Of a stretch of 64,000 nt of DNA, positions 1-8,533 are shown one piece after another (positions within the stretch are counted from its first letter, which is position 1; each line of letters starts with the position of its first letter). The translations under genes and the position numbers were made by a program. This DNA is from Kribbella sp. NBC_01245 (GTDB lineage Bacteria; Actinomycetota; Actinomycetes; Propionibacteriales; Kribbellaceae). The stretch lies in contig NZ_CP108487.1 in NCBI RefSeq assembly GCF_036226525.1, positions 2,666,001 to 2,730,000 on the forward strand, in the 5' to 3' direction. Below the pieces are notes generated by a model, which had not been told where the DNA came from, searched no databases, and was given only the letters and a program-made list of their open reading frames with translations.

Positions 1-1460
1 CGGGAGTGCTGACCGGCTGCACCTCCAACGACGACACAGCGTCAGCGACCGCACCTCCCCCGGCCGGTCCGACCACACCGATTGCCGCGGGCATCGACCG
101 TGCCGGCCCCTGCACAGGGGTGCAGGTCGAGCCCGGTGCCGATGTGCAGCGCGTGCTCGACAGCCACCCCGCCGGTACGACGTACTGCTTCGGCCGTGGG
201 CTGTTCCGGATCGGCAAGCCGTTGAAACCGCAGCCGGGTGACACCCTCGCGAGCAGCGCGGGCGCCATCATCTCCGGGTCCCGGATCGTCAAGACCTGGA
301 GCCGGGAAGGCGCCCACTGGGTCGCGCGAGACCTGCTGCCGGCGCCGTACGGGCGAGTCGGCAAGTGCGAGGACAACCGGGCCAACCCGTGCCACCAGGG
401 CGAGCAGATCTTTGTCGACGGCAACCACCTCGCCCGCGTCACCACCAAGGCGAAGCTTGCGCCAGGCAAGTTCTTCCAGGATTACGAGCGGGACCTCACC
501 TACCTGGCCGACGATCCGGCCGGGAAGCTGGTCGAGATGTCGCACGCCCACAGCGCCACGGATGGCAACGTGCCCCGCGTGACCGTGCGCGGGCTGACGA
601 TCCAGCACTTCGCGAGCCGCCCGCAGAAGGCGGCCCTGACCGTTGGCGACGACTGGCTGGTCGAGGCGAACGAGGTCCGCTGGAACCACGCCGTCGGCAT
701 CCTCGTGGCCCGCGGCGATCGGGCCAGGCTGCTGCACAACAAGGTCGTCCACAACGGCCAGCTCGGGATCAGCCAGCACCGCTCGGAGCACGTGCTGATG
801 GCGGGGAACGAGGTGTCCCGCAACAACACCGACGGCTTCTGGGTGATCGACTGGGAGTCCGGCGGGATCAAGTCGACTCGATCGTCCGGCGTGATCGAGA
901 ACAACCTGGTCGAGGCCAATCTCGGCAACGGCATCTGGAGCGATGTCGCCGACTACGACCGGCACATCCGGACCAACCGGATCATCGACAACGCGGCCGA
1001 CGGCGTTCGTTACGAGATCAGCTATGAGGGCACGATCGAGCGGAACCTTGTCGTCGGCAACGGCTTCTTCGGCGGCCGCGGCTCCGGCCCGACGCTGCTG
1101 GACGGCGCCGGGATCAACGTCAACACCTCAACGGGTGTGACCATCACGGGCAACGTCGTGGCCGGCAACCTGAACGGGATCTCGCTGCAGTCCCGGCCGC
1201 GCGGCAATGGCCCGCGCGGCCCTTACGTACTGCGCAACATCACTGTGAAGGTCAACCGGGTCACGATGACCGAGGGCTCGGCGCAGACCGGGGTCGCACA
1301 GCTCGGTGATGCGGACATCCCGGCGGGCACGCTGAAGTTCAGGAAGAACTCGTACGACCTGGAGAGTCCGGAGGCGCGCCGGTTCGAGACGCAGGGCCGG
1401 GATCTGACGCCCGCGCAATGGCAAGCCGCAGGCTTCGATCCGGATGGCCGGTTCGACTAG
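1..1460 (+). CDS. Right-handed beta-helix lipoprotein (5' end cut by window edge)
   Basis: The reading frame is open from the window edge. The first visible residues are V-L-T-G-C, a lipobox, so the signal peptide lies outside the window and the mature protein starts at that Cys. After a Thr/Pro/Ala-rich linker, roughly residues 190-400 carry repeated short beta-strand turns with N/G ladders (for example VIENNLVEANLGNGIW and VTITGNVVAGNLNGI), the pattern of the parallel beta-helix (PbH1) fold of pectate lyases, polysaccharide lyases and epimerases. Exported and membrane-anchored, it probably binds or cleaves a polysaccharide. Its place at the edge of an exopolysaccharide locus supports that, but the reaction cannot be read from the sequence. 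Its last 122 bases overlap the convergent polymerase gene. Confidence 0.8.
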   Translation, partial: GVLTGCTSNDDTASATAPPPAGPTTPIAAGIDRAGPCTGVQVEPGADVQRVLDSHPAGTTYCFGRGLFRIGKPLKPQPGDTLASSAGAIISGSRIVKTWSREGAHWVARDLLPAPYGRVGKCEDNRANPCHQGEQIFVDGNHLARVTTKAKLAPGKFFQDYERDLTYLADDPAGKLVEMSHAHSATDGNVPRVTVRGLTIQHFASRPQKAALTVGDDWLVEANEVRWNHAVGILVARGDRARLLHNKVVHNGQLGISQHRSEHVLMAGNEVSRNNTDGFWVIDWESGGIKSTRSSGVIENNLVEANLGNGIWSDVADYDRHIRTNRIIDNAADGVRYEISYEGTIERNLVVGNGFFGGRGSGPTLLDGAGINVNTSTGVTITGNVVAGNLNGISLQSRPRGNGPRGPYVLRNITVKVNRVTMTEGSAQTGVAQLGDADIPAGTLKFRKNSYDLESPEARRFETQGRDLTPAQWQAAGFDPDGRFD

Positions 1461-2733
1461 CGGATTCGGCTCGACCAGCGGATTTGGATCGCCAGCGGTC
1501 GGCATCGGCGACGGCCGCCGCGGCCAGCAGGTGCACGGTCATCGAGCTCAGGTCGCTCAGGCCGCTCTCGTTGATCGAGGCAAGGGTCAGGTAGCCCATC
1601 AGCATCGCCGTGGAGGCACGGATGTACGGCGTGGGGGCGCGCACCACGGCCACCCAGGCGAGGATGAACGCGATCGCGATCAGCGCGACGCCGAGCAGAC
1701 CCGTCTCCCAGTAGAGCCCGAGCCAGCTGTTGTCGATCGGCTGGACGTCGATATCACCTTCACCGCGGCGGAGCAGCACCCGTTTGTTGCCCAGGCCGTG
1801 CCCGATCAACGCGGTCTGCGGGGCAACCTTCTCCTCGATGATGTACGACCAGGCGAGTGTCCTGCCGCTGAGTGACTCCAGCTGTTTCGTGCCCTGGCCC
1901 CGCAACAACCAGCTATGCAGGACCGGCACGACGAGGAAGACGCCCACCACACCAAAGGGAGCCAGAACGGTCGCGAACCGGCCGAGCCAGGTCTTGCGGG
2001 TAAGGAACAGCGCGAGCACCAGACCGATGCCGAGCGCGGCCGCCGCCGTCCGGGTCTTGCTCAGGGCGATCAGGGTGAGGCCGCCGAAGACCAGCATCGT
2101 CCCGGGGATGGGTTTCATCCGGCGATTCAGCACAGCGATCAGGGCCAGGCCACAGACCAGCGCGCCGACCTCACCGACCCGTGGCGGCAGCATCGGCAGG
2201 ATCACGCCCTGCAGCCGATAGCCCGCCCCGAGCGAGCTGATCTGCCGCCAGGCCTGGCTCGGCGAGACGAGAACACCCACCGCGATCAGGCCCGCCAGGA
2301 AGACGTGGGCGTACAGGTGCGCCTTGACCAGCCGCTCGGGCACTGACAGCAGCGGACGCCAGATGACCATCATCAAAAGCAGGCCGGTCGCCAGCCGGAC
2401 GAGGCGCAGCAACGGGGTCATCGGCTCGGCCAGCAGGAAGCCGGTCGCGGTCGCGAACAGCACGTAGCCCAGGTACATGAACGTCGTCCCGGAGACGCGG
2501 GTCCGGAAGCCCGGCTTGGTCGAGACCAGCGCCAGCAGGAACACCCCGCCGAGCAGCGCCCCCTTCAGCAGGCTGTTGCTGGCATCGGTCGATCCCTGCG
2601 GCGCGCTCGGCCGGGAAGACCACGGCTGTACGTCGACGACCAGCAGCGTCCACAGCACCACCCACAACCCACCGGGAGCGAAGTCGGCCAGCCTCTTCCG
2701 TGAGGAGTCCGCTGGCGCCGCTGTGGCAGTCAC
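1339..2733 (-). CDS. O-antigen ligase/polymerase-like (Wzy-type) membrane protein
   Basis: A 464-residue, mostly hydrophobic protein with about ten membrane segments. A periplasmic-type loop near residues 320-345 reads HGLGN...PIDNSWLGLYWETGLLG, matching the hallmark of the Wzy_C/O-antigen ligase family (E-x-G-x-x-G after an N-S-W/Y-L element). It probably joins lipid-linked repeat units into exopolysaccharide at the outer face of the membrane. The GTG start overlaps the stop of the Wzz-like gene by 4 bp (GTGA), so the two are translationally coupled. The last 40 or so residues are Ser/Arg/Pro-rich and lie where the gene overlaps the 3' end of the beta-helix gene, so they are probably dispensable. 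Confidence 0.8.
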   Translation of the reverse strand: MTATAAPADSSRKRLADFAPGGLWVVLWTLLVVDVQPWSSRPSAPQGSTDASNSLLKGALLGGVFLLALVSTKPGFRTRVSGTTFMYLGYVLFATATGFLLAEPMTPLLRLVRLATGLLLMMVIWRPLLSVPERLVKAHLYAHVFLAGLIAVGVLVSPSQAWRQISSLGAGYRLQGVILPMLPPRVGEVGALVCGLALIAVLNRRMKPIPGTMLVFGGLTLIALSKTRTAAAALGIGLVLALFLTRKTWLGRFATVLAPFGVVGVFLVVPVLHSWLLRGQGTKQLESLSGRTLAWSYIIEEKVAPQTALIGHGLGNKRVLLRRGEGDIDVQPIDNSWLGLYWETGLLGVALIAIAFILAWVAVVRAPTPYIRASTAMLMGYLTLASINESGLSDLSSMTVHLLAAAAVADADRWRSKSAGRAESASRTGHPDRSLRLAIARASDPGPASRTGAPPDSPGRTSSS

Positions 2734-4346
2734 GGCCTGGCGGACTCGATCAAGTGCCCGTTCGCGTCGAGCGGGATACCGAGCGTCTCGTCATCGCGAT
2801 GGGCGCCGATCAGCACCACTCCGAGCACGGGTGCGCCGGCGAACTCCAGAGACGCGCACAGCCGGGACACCCGGCTCTGCCGGTCATGCCCGCACTGCAC
2901 GACGAGCACGCAGCCGTCGACCGCGGCGGCAAGCGGCGCCACCCCGTGGTTTCGGTCAGCCGCCGGCCCGTGCACGACCAGGGTTTCCGCCGAGGCGCGC
3001 AGGTCGGCCACGATGCCGGGAACCAGCGCCGGCGCGACCGTCAGGGCCTGCTCGTCTCCCCTGCCGGGCAGCAGCAACTGCAGGTCGGGCGTGGGCCCGG
3101 GCACCAGCAGCTTGCGCGCCTTGTCGTTGCGCGAGTGAGCCGGCTCCGCGACCAGGTCGACCAGGCCTTCCGGGTTCTCGGGGGCGCCCCGGCCGAGCTT
3201 CACTTCCGGCCGGGGACCGCGGACGTCCGCGAAGACCAGCACGGTACGACGGCCTTCGCGCGCCGTGGCCGCCGCCATCGCGAGCGCCACGCCATCGGCG
3301 TTCGGGCTGGGTGATGCCGACAGCACCAGCACGGCGCCCTCGCCGTCCGCGCTGTAACCGCGATGGGCGATGGCCGAGACGACCTCCGTTCCCAGGGCCG
3401 TCAGCTCGGCGCTGTCCAGCCGGCGGGCGGTGCGATGCCACCAGCGGCGCCCGGTCGTCGACGCGGTGAGCACCGGCGCTCCCGCACTCCGGGCGGCCTC
3501 GTCGCGGGTGGCGACAAAGGGGCTGAGATGGGTGCTGGCGAGGGCGAGACCGATCCCGAGGACGAGGCCGAGGACCCCGCCGACGATGGCGTCGCGGGCG
3601 ATCTTCGGCGAGACGGTGGCCGACTGGGTGGAGGCCGGCGTGACCACACTGCTGGTGCTGCCCGCGGAGTCGGCCGCCTCGCGCAGCGCCTTCGCCTTGT
3701 CCTTGAAGTCCACCGAGCTGGTGCGCAGATCGACCTGCTTGTCCCGCAGCGAGGAGGCGAGGCCGTCCTGCGAGCGGCTCAGGGCGTTGTCGATCGAGCG
3801 CTGCAACCCGTTGGCCTGGGTGGACGTGGTGGTGGCGCGCTGCTCGTTCTGCACCGCGAGGGTGGCGAGCACGCTCTGCGCGGCGGCACGGCGCTGCTCC
3901 AGGTAGACCCGGGCGATCATGTTGGCCCGGCGGACGGCTTCCTCGGCGGTCGGCCCGTCGGTGGTGATGACATAGGAGTTGTCGGTGACGGCCTTCACCC
4001 GGGTCACGGCCGAAAGCTTCTGCACCTCGTCATCGGCGCTGGACAGTCCCAGTTTGGCGGCCACCAGGCGCATCGTCGACGGGCTCGCGACCACCCGGGC
4101 CTGCGTCTCGGCGGGCAGGTCGAGGCCGAGCGGACCGGTCTTGTCCAATCCCGCGGGCAGGTCGAGCAGCGCCGGCGGCACGGCCGGGCCGACCAGGATC
4201 TCGCTGGTCGCGGTCCAGCGGGCGGTCTGCGGCAGAGCGAAGGCGAAGGCGCCGGCTACACCCAGCAACATGCAGGCGCCGATCAGCAGGCGCCGTCGCC
4301 ACAACGACTGCACCGCGTCGCGCCAAACCATCGTGCCCGGTTCCAT
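2730..4346 (-). CDS. Wzz/CapA-type chain-length protein fused to a degenerate CpsD-like kinase domain
   Basis: A 538-residue protein. A membrane segment near residues 18-37, an extracellular stretch with a coiled-coil-like region, and a second membrane segment near 238-262 form the Wzz polysaccharide co-polymerase frame. The C-terminal half resembles the cytoplasmic BY-kinase/ParA-like domain: V-L-V-L-S-A-S-P followed by an A-x-A-x-A helix, then VLVFADVRGPRP at the Walker A' position. The Walker A lysine is absent (ASPSPNADGVALA where PGEGKST is expected), and the Walker B-like segment reads TLVVHGPAAD without the Asp. The protein therefore probably controls chain length without tyrosine-kinase activity. 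It heads the minus-strand wzz-wzy pair. Confidence 0.78.
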   Translation of the reverse strand: MEPGTMVWRDAVQSLWRRRLLIGACMLLGVAGAFAFALPQTARWTATSEILVGPAVPPALLDLPAGLDKTGPLGLDLPAETQARVVASPSTMRLVAAKLGLSSADDEVQKLSAVTRVKAVTDNSYVITTDGPTAEEAVRRANMIARVYLEQRRAAAQSVLATLAVQNEQRATTTSTQANGLQRSIDNALSRSQDGLASSLRDKQVDLRTSSVDFKDKAKALREAADSAGSTSSVVTPASTQSATVSPKIARDAIVGGVLGLVLGIGLALASTHLSPFVATRDEAARSAGAPVLTASTTGRRWWHRTARRLDSAELTALGTEVVSAIAHRGYSADGEGAVLVLSASPSPNADGVALAMAAATAREGRRTVLVFADVRGPRPEVKLGRGAPENPEGLVDLVAEPAHSRNDKARKLLVPGPTPDLQLLLPGRGDEQALTVAPALVPGIVADLRASAETLVVHGPAADRNHGVAPLAAAVDGCVLVVQCGHDRQSRVSRLCASLEFAGAPVLGVVLIGAHRDDETLGIPLDANGHLIESARP

Positions 4347-4642
4347 CTCGTACCCCCAACTTCCTGCACAAATCCAATGGTCGCTCCACCGATCGCCGCC
4401 GGCGGCCCCCGTGACCAGTCGCTCCAGCTTGCCTCAGCACACCAGGGTCGCGGCCGATCTCCAACAGTTTGATGGCCAACGACTACGAATGGTTACCAAG
4501 ACTGCGAGTTCCATAGCATATCGGCAACTAATTGAGCCTTTGACCTTGCGGACCATCACGCTGCGTGCTCTGATTCGGCTGGGGGAAATCTCGGGGTGGG
4601 CAAGCGCGGTGGGGTGCCGCGCTCTTTTATGGGGGTTACTGC
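4347..4642. other. Divergent intergenic region of the exopolysaccharide locus
   Basis: About 296 bases separate the start of the minus-strand Wzz-like gene from the start of the plus-strand propeller gene. The middle part (about 4455-4560) is clearly richer in A+T than the flanks, as expected where two divergent promoters lie. I see no coding frame with a plausible start and no strong hairpin. A GGGGGT ribosome-binding site at 4631-4636 serves the plus-strand gene. I could not assign a convincing -35/-10 pair. Confidence 0.4.
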
Positions 4643-6844
4643 ATGAGAAAAGTATGCCTTTTCGTGCTCGGAGCGTTACTGGTGGCATTGCTGCCGGCAC
4701 TGCCTGCGCAGAGCACGGGAGCATCGCTGGGCGCCATTGCTCAACCGATCTGGCAGACCAACGCCGAAGTCCGCATCCTCGCGGTCAGCGGTGGCAAGGT
4801 CTACGCAGGCGGCCGATTCACCTCGGTCCGCCCGCCCGGATCGCCGGCGGGGACCAATGAGGTCGCCCGAACCTATCTGGCGCGTTTCGACGCCGCCACC
4901 GGAGCCCTGGACATGGGCTTCAACCCCGTCCTGAACGACGCGGTCCACTCGATCGCGGCGTCGGCGGACGGCACCAGAATCTTCGTCGGTGGCGACTTCA
5001 CCACCGTCAATGGCTCCTCTCGCCGCAAGCTCGCGGCCTTCGATGCGGCAACAGGTGCCTTGAGCAACCAATGGCGCCCGTCCGCGTCGTGGCGGGTCAA
5101 GGCGATCGAGGTGCGCGGAAACACTGTGTACCTTGGCGGTTCGTTCAGCCTGGTCAACAACATCGACCGGCTCCGGCTCGCGGCCGTGACCGCCGACACC
5201 GCGACACTGTTGCCTTGGGCACCGGTTCCGAACAACGAGATCTACGCGATGGCGCTGTCCGACGACGGCACCAAGATGTTCGCCGGCGGGCCCTTCACCA
5301 GCGTGGACGGCACACCCGCGAACACGGCCGTCAGCCTCGACCCGAACACCGGCGCCGTGCAGCCGTTCCCGGCGGGATCGGCCGTTCCGCAGCCGAGTGG
5401 GTCGTGTGTCTCGCGCGTTCGCGACATCAGCACGCACGGCAACCAGGTGTTCTTCGCGAACTCCGGTGACGGTGGCGGTTGCTTCGACGGCACTTTCGCG
5501 GCGGCCGTCGACACCGGCGCACTGCTGTGGAAGAACCAGTGCCTGGGCGCGACCGAGGCCATCGAGTACGTGAACGGCTGGCTCTTCAAGGGCTCGCACG
5601 CGCACGACTGCGCCTACCAGGGCGCGGGCAACTTCCCGCAGGGCGCGGGTTACCGCTTCCTGCTCTCGCAGGACATCAACACCGGCGCGATCGGCCCATG
5701 GACGCCGAACACCGACGCCGGACCGCCCACCGAGGTCGGCCCGCTGGCGATGGCGACCGACGGCAGCAACCTCTGGGTCGGCGGCGACTTCCGCACCGTC
5801 AACGGCACCGGTCAGGCGGGCATCACCCGCTTCATCTCCAGCGGCCCGGGTGCGGCACCGGCCAAACCGGCTGCGCCGAAGGTCTTCAGCGCGAAGCCCG
5901 GTGAGGTCAAGATCAACCTCCAGACGGTGTACGACATGGACGACACCACGCTGACCTACAAGCTGTACCGCGGGTTCAACAAGGAGCTGATCCACACCTG
6001 GAGCGGCTTCTCCGAGTGGTGGCGTAAGGAGCAGTTGACCTACACCGACACGGGTCTGCCGGTCGGGTCCGACCAGATCTACCGGGTCGAGGTGAGCGAC
6101 GGCGCCAACGTGGTGCTGTCGAACTACTCCGCACACATCATCGTGTCGGGCACGACCGCCAACTACTTCGGTCAGGTCCTCGCGGACAACCCGGCCAACC
6201 TGTACTGGCGACTCAACGACGCCTCGGGCTCGCTCACCACCGCCGACTCGTCCGGCTTCGCCAACACCGGCAACTCGTCGTCGACCGGCATCACGTACAA
6301 CCAGACCGGTCGTACGGCGGACGGCAACAAGGCGGCGTCGTTCACCAGTTCGGGCCGGATCACCGGTTCGAAGCCGTCGAACTCGGACGCGGCCGTCTCG
6401 GTCGAGGCCTGGGTGAAGACCAGCTCGTTCCTCGGTGGCCGGATTCTCGGCTTCGGCAGCGGCCTGACCGGCAGCAGCACGACCTCGGACCGCCAGCTCT
6501 ACGTGGACAGCACCAACCGGGTCAAGTTCGGTATGCGCGTCAACGGTGTCAGGACGACCATCACGTCGCCCAGCGCGATCAACAACAACCAGTGGCGCCA
6601 TGTCGTCGGCACGTTCGAGCCGGGCAGCATGAAGCTGTACGTCGACGGAGCGCTGGTGGCGAGCGCGGCCACGCCGGGCACCGCGGATGTCTATCGCGGT
6701 TACTGGCGAGCCGGCAACGACAGCCTGACCAACTGGCCGAACCGTCCGCTCTCCGCGGGTCTGTCCGGCACGTTCGACGAGCTCGCGGTGTACCCGTTCG
6801 CTCTGACCGATCAGCAGGTTCTGACGCACTACCAGACCAACTGA
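4643..6844 (+). CDS. Secreted beta-propeller protein with C-terminal LamG/concanavalin-like domain
   Basis: A 733-residue exported protein. Residues 1-26 form a Sec signal peptide (MRK, hydrophobic core, A-Q-S-T). Residues 30-400 hold a seven- or eight-blade propeller with repeated blades ending in V-G-G-D/R-F-T-T-V-N-G, the DUF5122 delta-60-like type, and paired cysteines around C-V-S-R-V, G-G-C-F-D-G and H-A-H-D-C. Residues about 412-505 look like a fibronectin-III-type strand domain, and about 508-733 a LamG/concanavalin-A-like lectin domain beginning with NLYWRLND. A likely role is carbohydrate or matrix binding at the cell surface. It lies inside the exopolysaccharide locus and directly before a paralogue that lacks the lectin domain. 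No catalytic motif is visible. Confidence 0.75.
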   Translation: MRKVCLFVLGALLVALLPALPAQSTGASLGAIAQPIWQTNAEVRILAVSGGKVYAGGRFTSVRPPGSPAGTNEVARTYLARFDAATGALDMGFNPVLNDAVHSIAASADGTRIFVGGDFTTVNGSSRRKLAAFDAATGALSNQWRPSASWRVKAIEVRGNTVYLGGSFSLVNNIDRLRLAAVTADTATLLPWAPVPNNEIYAMALSDDGTKMFAGGPFTSVDGTPANTAVSLDPNTGAVQPFPAGSAVPQPSGSCVSRVRDISTHGNQVFFANSGDGGGCFDGTFAAAVDTGALLWKNQCLGATEAIEYVNGWLFKGSHAHDCAYQGAGNFPQGAGYRFLLSQDINTGAIGPWTPNTDAGPPTEVGPLAMATDGSNLWVGGDFRTVNGTGQAGITRFISSGPGAAPAKPAAPKVFSAKPGEVKINLQTVYDMDDTTLTYKLYRGFNKELIHTWSGFSEWWRKEQLTYTDTGLPVGSDQIYRVEVSDGANVVLSNYSAHIIVSGTTANYFGQVLADNPANLYWRLNDASGSLTTADSSGFANTGNSSSTGITYNQTGRTADGNKAASFTSSGRITGSKPSNSDAAVSVEAWVKTSSFLGGRILGFGSGLTGSSTTSDRQLYVDSTNRVKFGMRVNGVRTTITSPSAINNNQWRHVVGTFEPGSMKLYVDGALVASAATPGTADVYRGYWRAGNDSLTNWPNRPLSAGLSGTFDELAVYPFALTDQQVLTHYQTN

Positions 6845-6906
6845 CCATTCAAGAAGACTCGGCTCTGCTCGAAACGAAGAAGCTCGGGTAGATTGCACCG
6901 GTCACC

Positions 6907-6953
6907 GGTGGGAGGCGGGCGATCACGCCCCGCCAGGCGGTTCGCCTCCCACC
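6907..6953 (+). terminator. Hairpin between the two propeller genes
   Basis: GGTGGGAGGCG at 6907-6917 is the exact reverse complement of CGCCTCCCACC at 6943-6953, and the loop contains a further GGCG/CGCC pairing. It lies 62 bases after the stop of the first propeller gene and about 40 bases before the start of the second. There is no T-run behind it, so it may be a weak terminator or an attenuating or stabilising hairpin rather than a full intrinsic terminator. Confidence 0.5.
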
Positions 6954-6991
6954 TACCCAAACGGGGGACTTACTCGAGGGACAGAACCATC

Positions 6992-8533
6992 GTGAGGAAG
7001 TTGTGGTTACTCGCCGTCGGGCTTTTGCTCGCCGGCACCATCCAGGCACCGACCGCACATGCCACTGGCACGCCGCTCGTCGCGCTCGCCAGCGCGGCCT
7101 GGCAGACGAACGCACCGGTCCAGGCCGTGCACGTCGCCAAGGGCAAGGTCTACGTGGGTGGGAAGTTCACCAGGGTCCGGCCGCCAGGAGCGGCAGCCGG
7201 TACCAACGAAACGGCTCGTAGTTATCTGGCCGTCTTCAATGCCACCAGTGGCGGCCTCGACCCGATGAACCTGATCCTCAACGAGGGCGGTCAGATCTGG
7301 TCGATCACCTCCACGCCCACCGGGTCCCGGGTGTTCATCGGTGGCGATTTCACCACCGTGAACGGCCAGGCCCACAACCGGATCGCCGCGATCGACACCA
7401 CCACCATGAAGCTGATCCCTGGCTTCGCGACGCAGGTGGACTGGCGGGTCAAGACGATGGCCAGCTACGGCAACGTGCTGTACATCGGCGGCTCCTTCAA
7501 CAACGTAACTGGGACAGGCCAGACTAAGGCGCCCCGCAAGCGCCTGGCCGCCCTGAACAACGCCACCGGCGGTCTACTCTCCTGGACGCCCACGACCGAC
7601 GACGCCGATGTGCACGCGATCGACGTCGCCGACAACGGTTCCCGGGTGCTGATCGGTGGCGACTTCAACACCGTCAACGGCACCAGCAGGTACGGCCTGG
7701 CCAGCCTCACGCCGTACCCGAACACGAAGGGCACCCTGCAGGCGTTCAAGGCATCCGCCGCGATGCCCCAGCCGACCAACTCCTGCGTCTCCCGGGTCAA
7801 GGACATCGAGACGTACGGTGACCGGATCTACGTCGCGGCGGCGGGTGACGGCGCCGGGTGTTTCGACGGCACCTTCGCCGCCACCGTCAGTGGTCTGGGT
7901 GAGCTGGTGTGGAAGAACTACTGCCTCGGAGCCACCGAGGCGATCACGTACGTCAAGGGCTGGTTGTACAAGGGCTCGCACGCGCACGACTGCAGCAAGA
8001 ACGGCGATTTCCCCGAAGGACCGTGGGGCAACCGCTTCCTCCTGGTGCAGAGCATCACGACCGGCAGGATCGGCCCGTGGGTGCCCAACACCAACGCCAC
8101 CGGTGACACTCAGGTCGGGCCGTTGGCGATGGCGACCGGCGGTGCCGATCTCTGGGTCGGCGGTGACTTCACCACGGTGAACGGCAAGGGCCAGCAGGGT
8201 CTGACCCGCTTCACCGGGCTCGGCAACGGCGCGGTTCCGACCAAACCGGCCAAGCCGACCGCCACCACCCCGAGCTCCAGGCGGGTTGACGTGAGCATTC
8301 CCGCGGCGGCCACCGACAACGACGACACGATCCTGACCTACCGGTTGCTGCGCTGGACCGTGGGCCAGCTGGTGACCAGCAAGCAGGTCGTCTCGACGTT
8401 CTGGTGGAAGCCGAAGGTCACGCTGACCGATACCAGCCTGAGTCCGGGCACGAAGGTGCAGTACCGGATCGAGGTCACGGACGGCAAGAACACGGTGCGC
8501 AGTGACTACTCCAACATAGTCACGGTGAAATGA
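6992..8533 (+). CDS. Secreted beta-propeller protein, paralogue of the upstream gene without LamG domain
   Basis: Start taken at the GTG at 6992, which follows GAGGGA at a proper distance and opens a signal peptide (MRKLWLLAVGLLLAGTI...AHATG) closely resembling that of the upstream gene; the frame could extend further 5' but without a signal peptide. The 513-residue product repeats the same propeller (W-Q-T-N-A, V-G-G-K-F-T, F-I-G-G-D-F-T-T-V-N-G), the same Cys positions (C-V-S-R-V, G-C-F-D-G, G-S-H-A-H-D-C) and a single C-terminal FnIII-like domain ending at the stop. It is a tandem duplicate that either lost, or never gained, the lectin domain. Its 3' end overlaps the convergent flippase gene by 28 bp. 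Confidence 0.75.
   Translation: MRKLWLLAVGLLLAGTIQAPTAHATGTPLVALASAAWQTNAPVQAVHVAKGKVYVGGKFTRVRPPGAAAGTNETARSYLAVFNATSGGLDPMNLILNEGGQIWSITSTPTGSRVFIGGDFTTVNGQAHNRIAAIDTTTMKLIPGFATQVDWRVKTMASYGNVLYIGGSFNNVTGTGQTKAPRKRLAALNNATGGLLSWTPTTDDADVHAIDVADNGSRVLIGGDFNTVNGTSRYGLASLTPYPNTKGTLQAFKASAAMPQPTNSCVSRVKDIETYGDRIYVAAAGDGAGCFDGTFAATVSGLGELVWKNYCLGATEAITYVKGWLYKGSHAHDCSKNGDFPEGPWGNRFLLVQSITTGRIGPWVPNTNATGDTQVGPLAMATGGADLWVGGDFTTVNGKGQQGLTRFTGLGNGAVPTKPAKPTATTPSSRRVDVSIPAAATDNDDTILTYRLLRWTVGQLVTSKQVVSTFWWKPKVTLTDTSLSPGTKVQYRIEVTDGKNTVRSDYSNIVTVK

Noticed and set aside
4676..6898. Long open frame (about 740 codons) antisense to the first propeller gene
   Set aside because: High G+C third positions on one strand keep antisense frames open. 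The translation is Arg/Val/Gly/Asp-rich without domains, whereas the plus-strand frame has a signal peptide and repeats. The same holds for antisense frames over 7574-9370, 18956-20632, 36183-38015 and 47666-49453.
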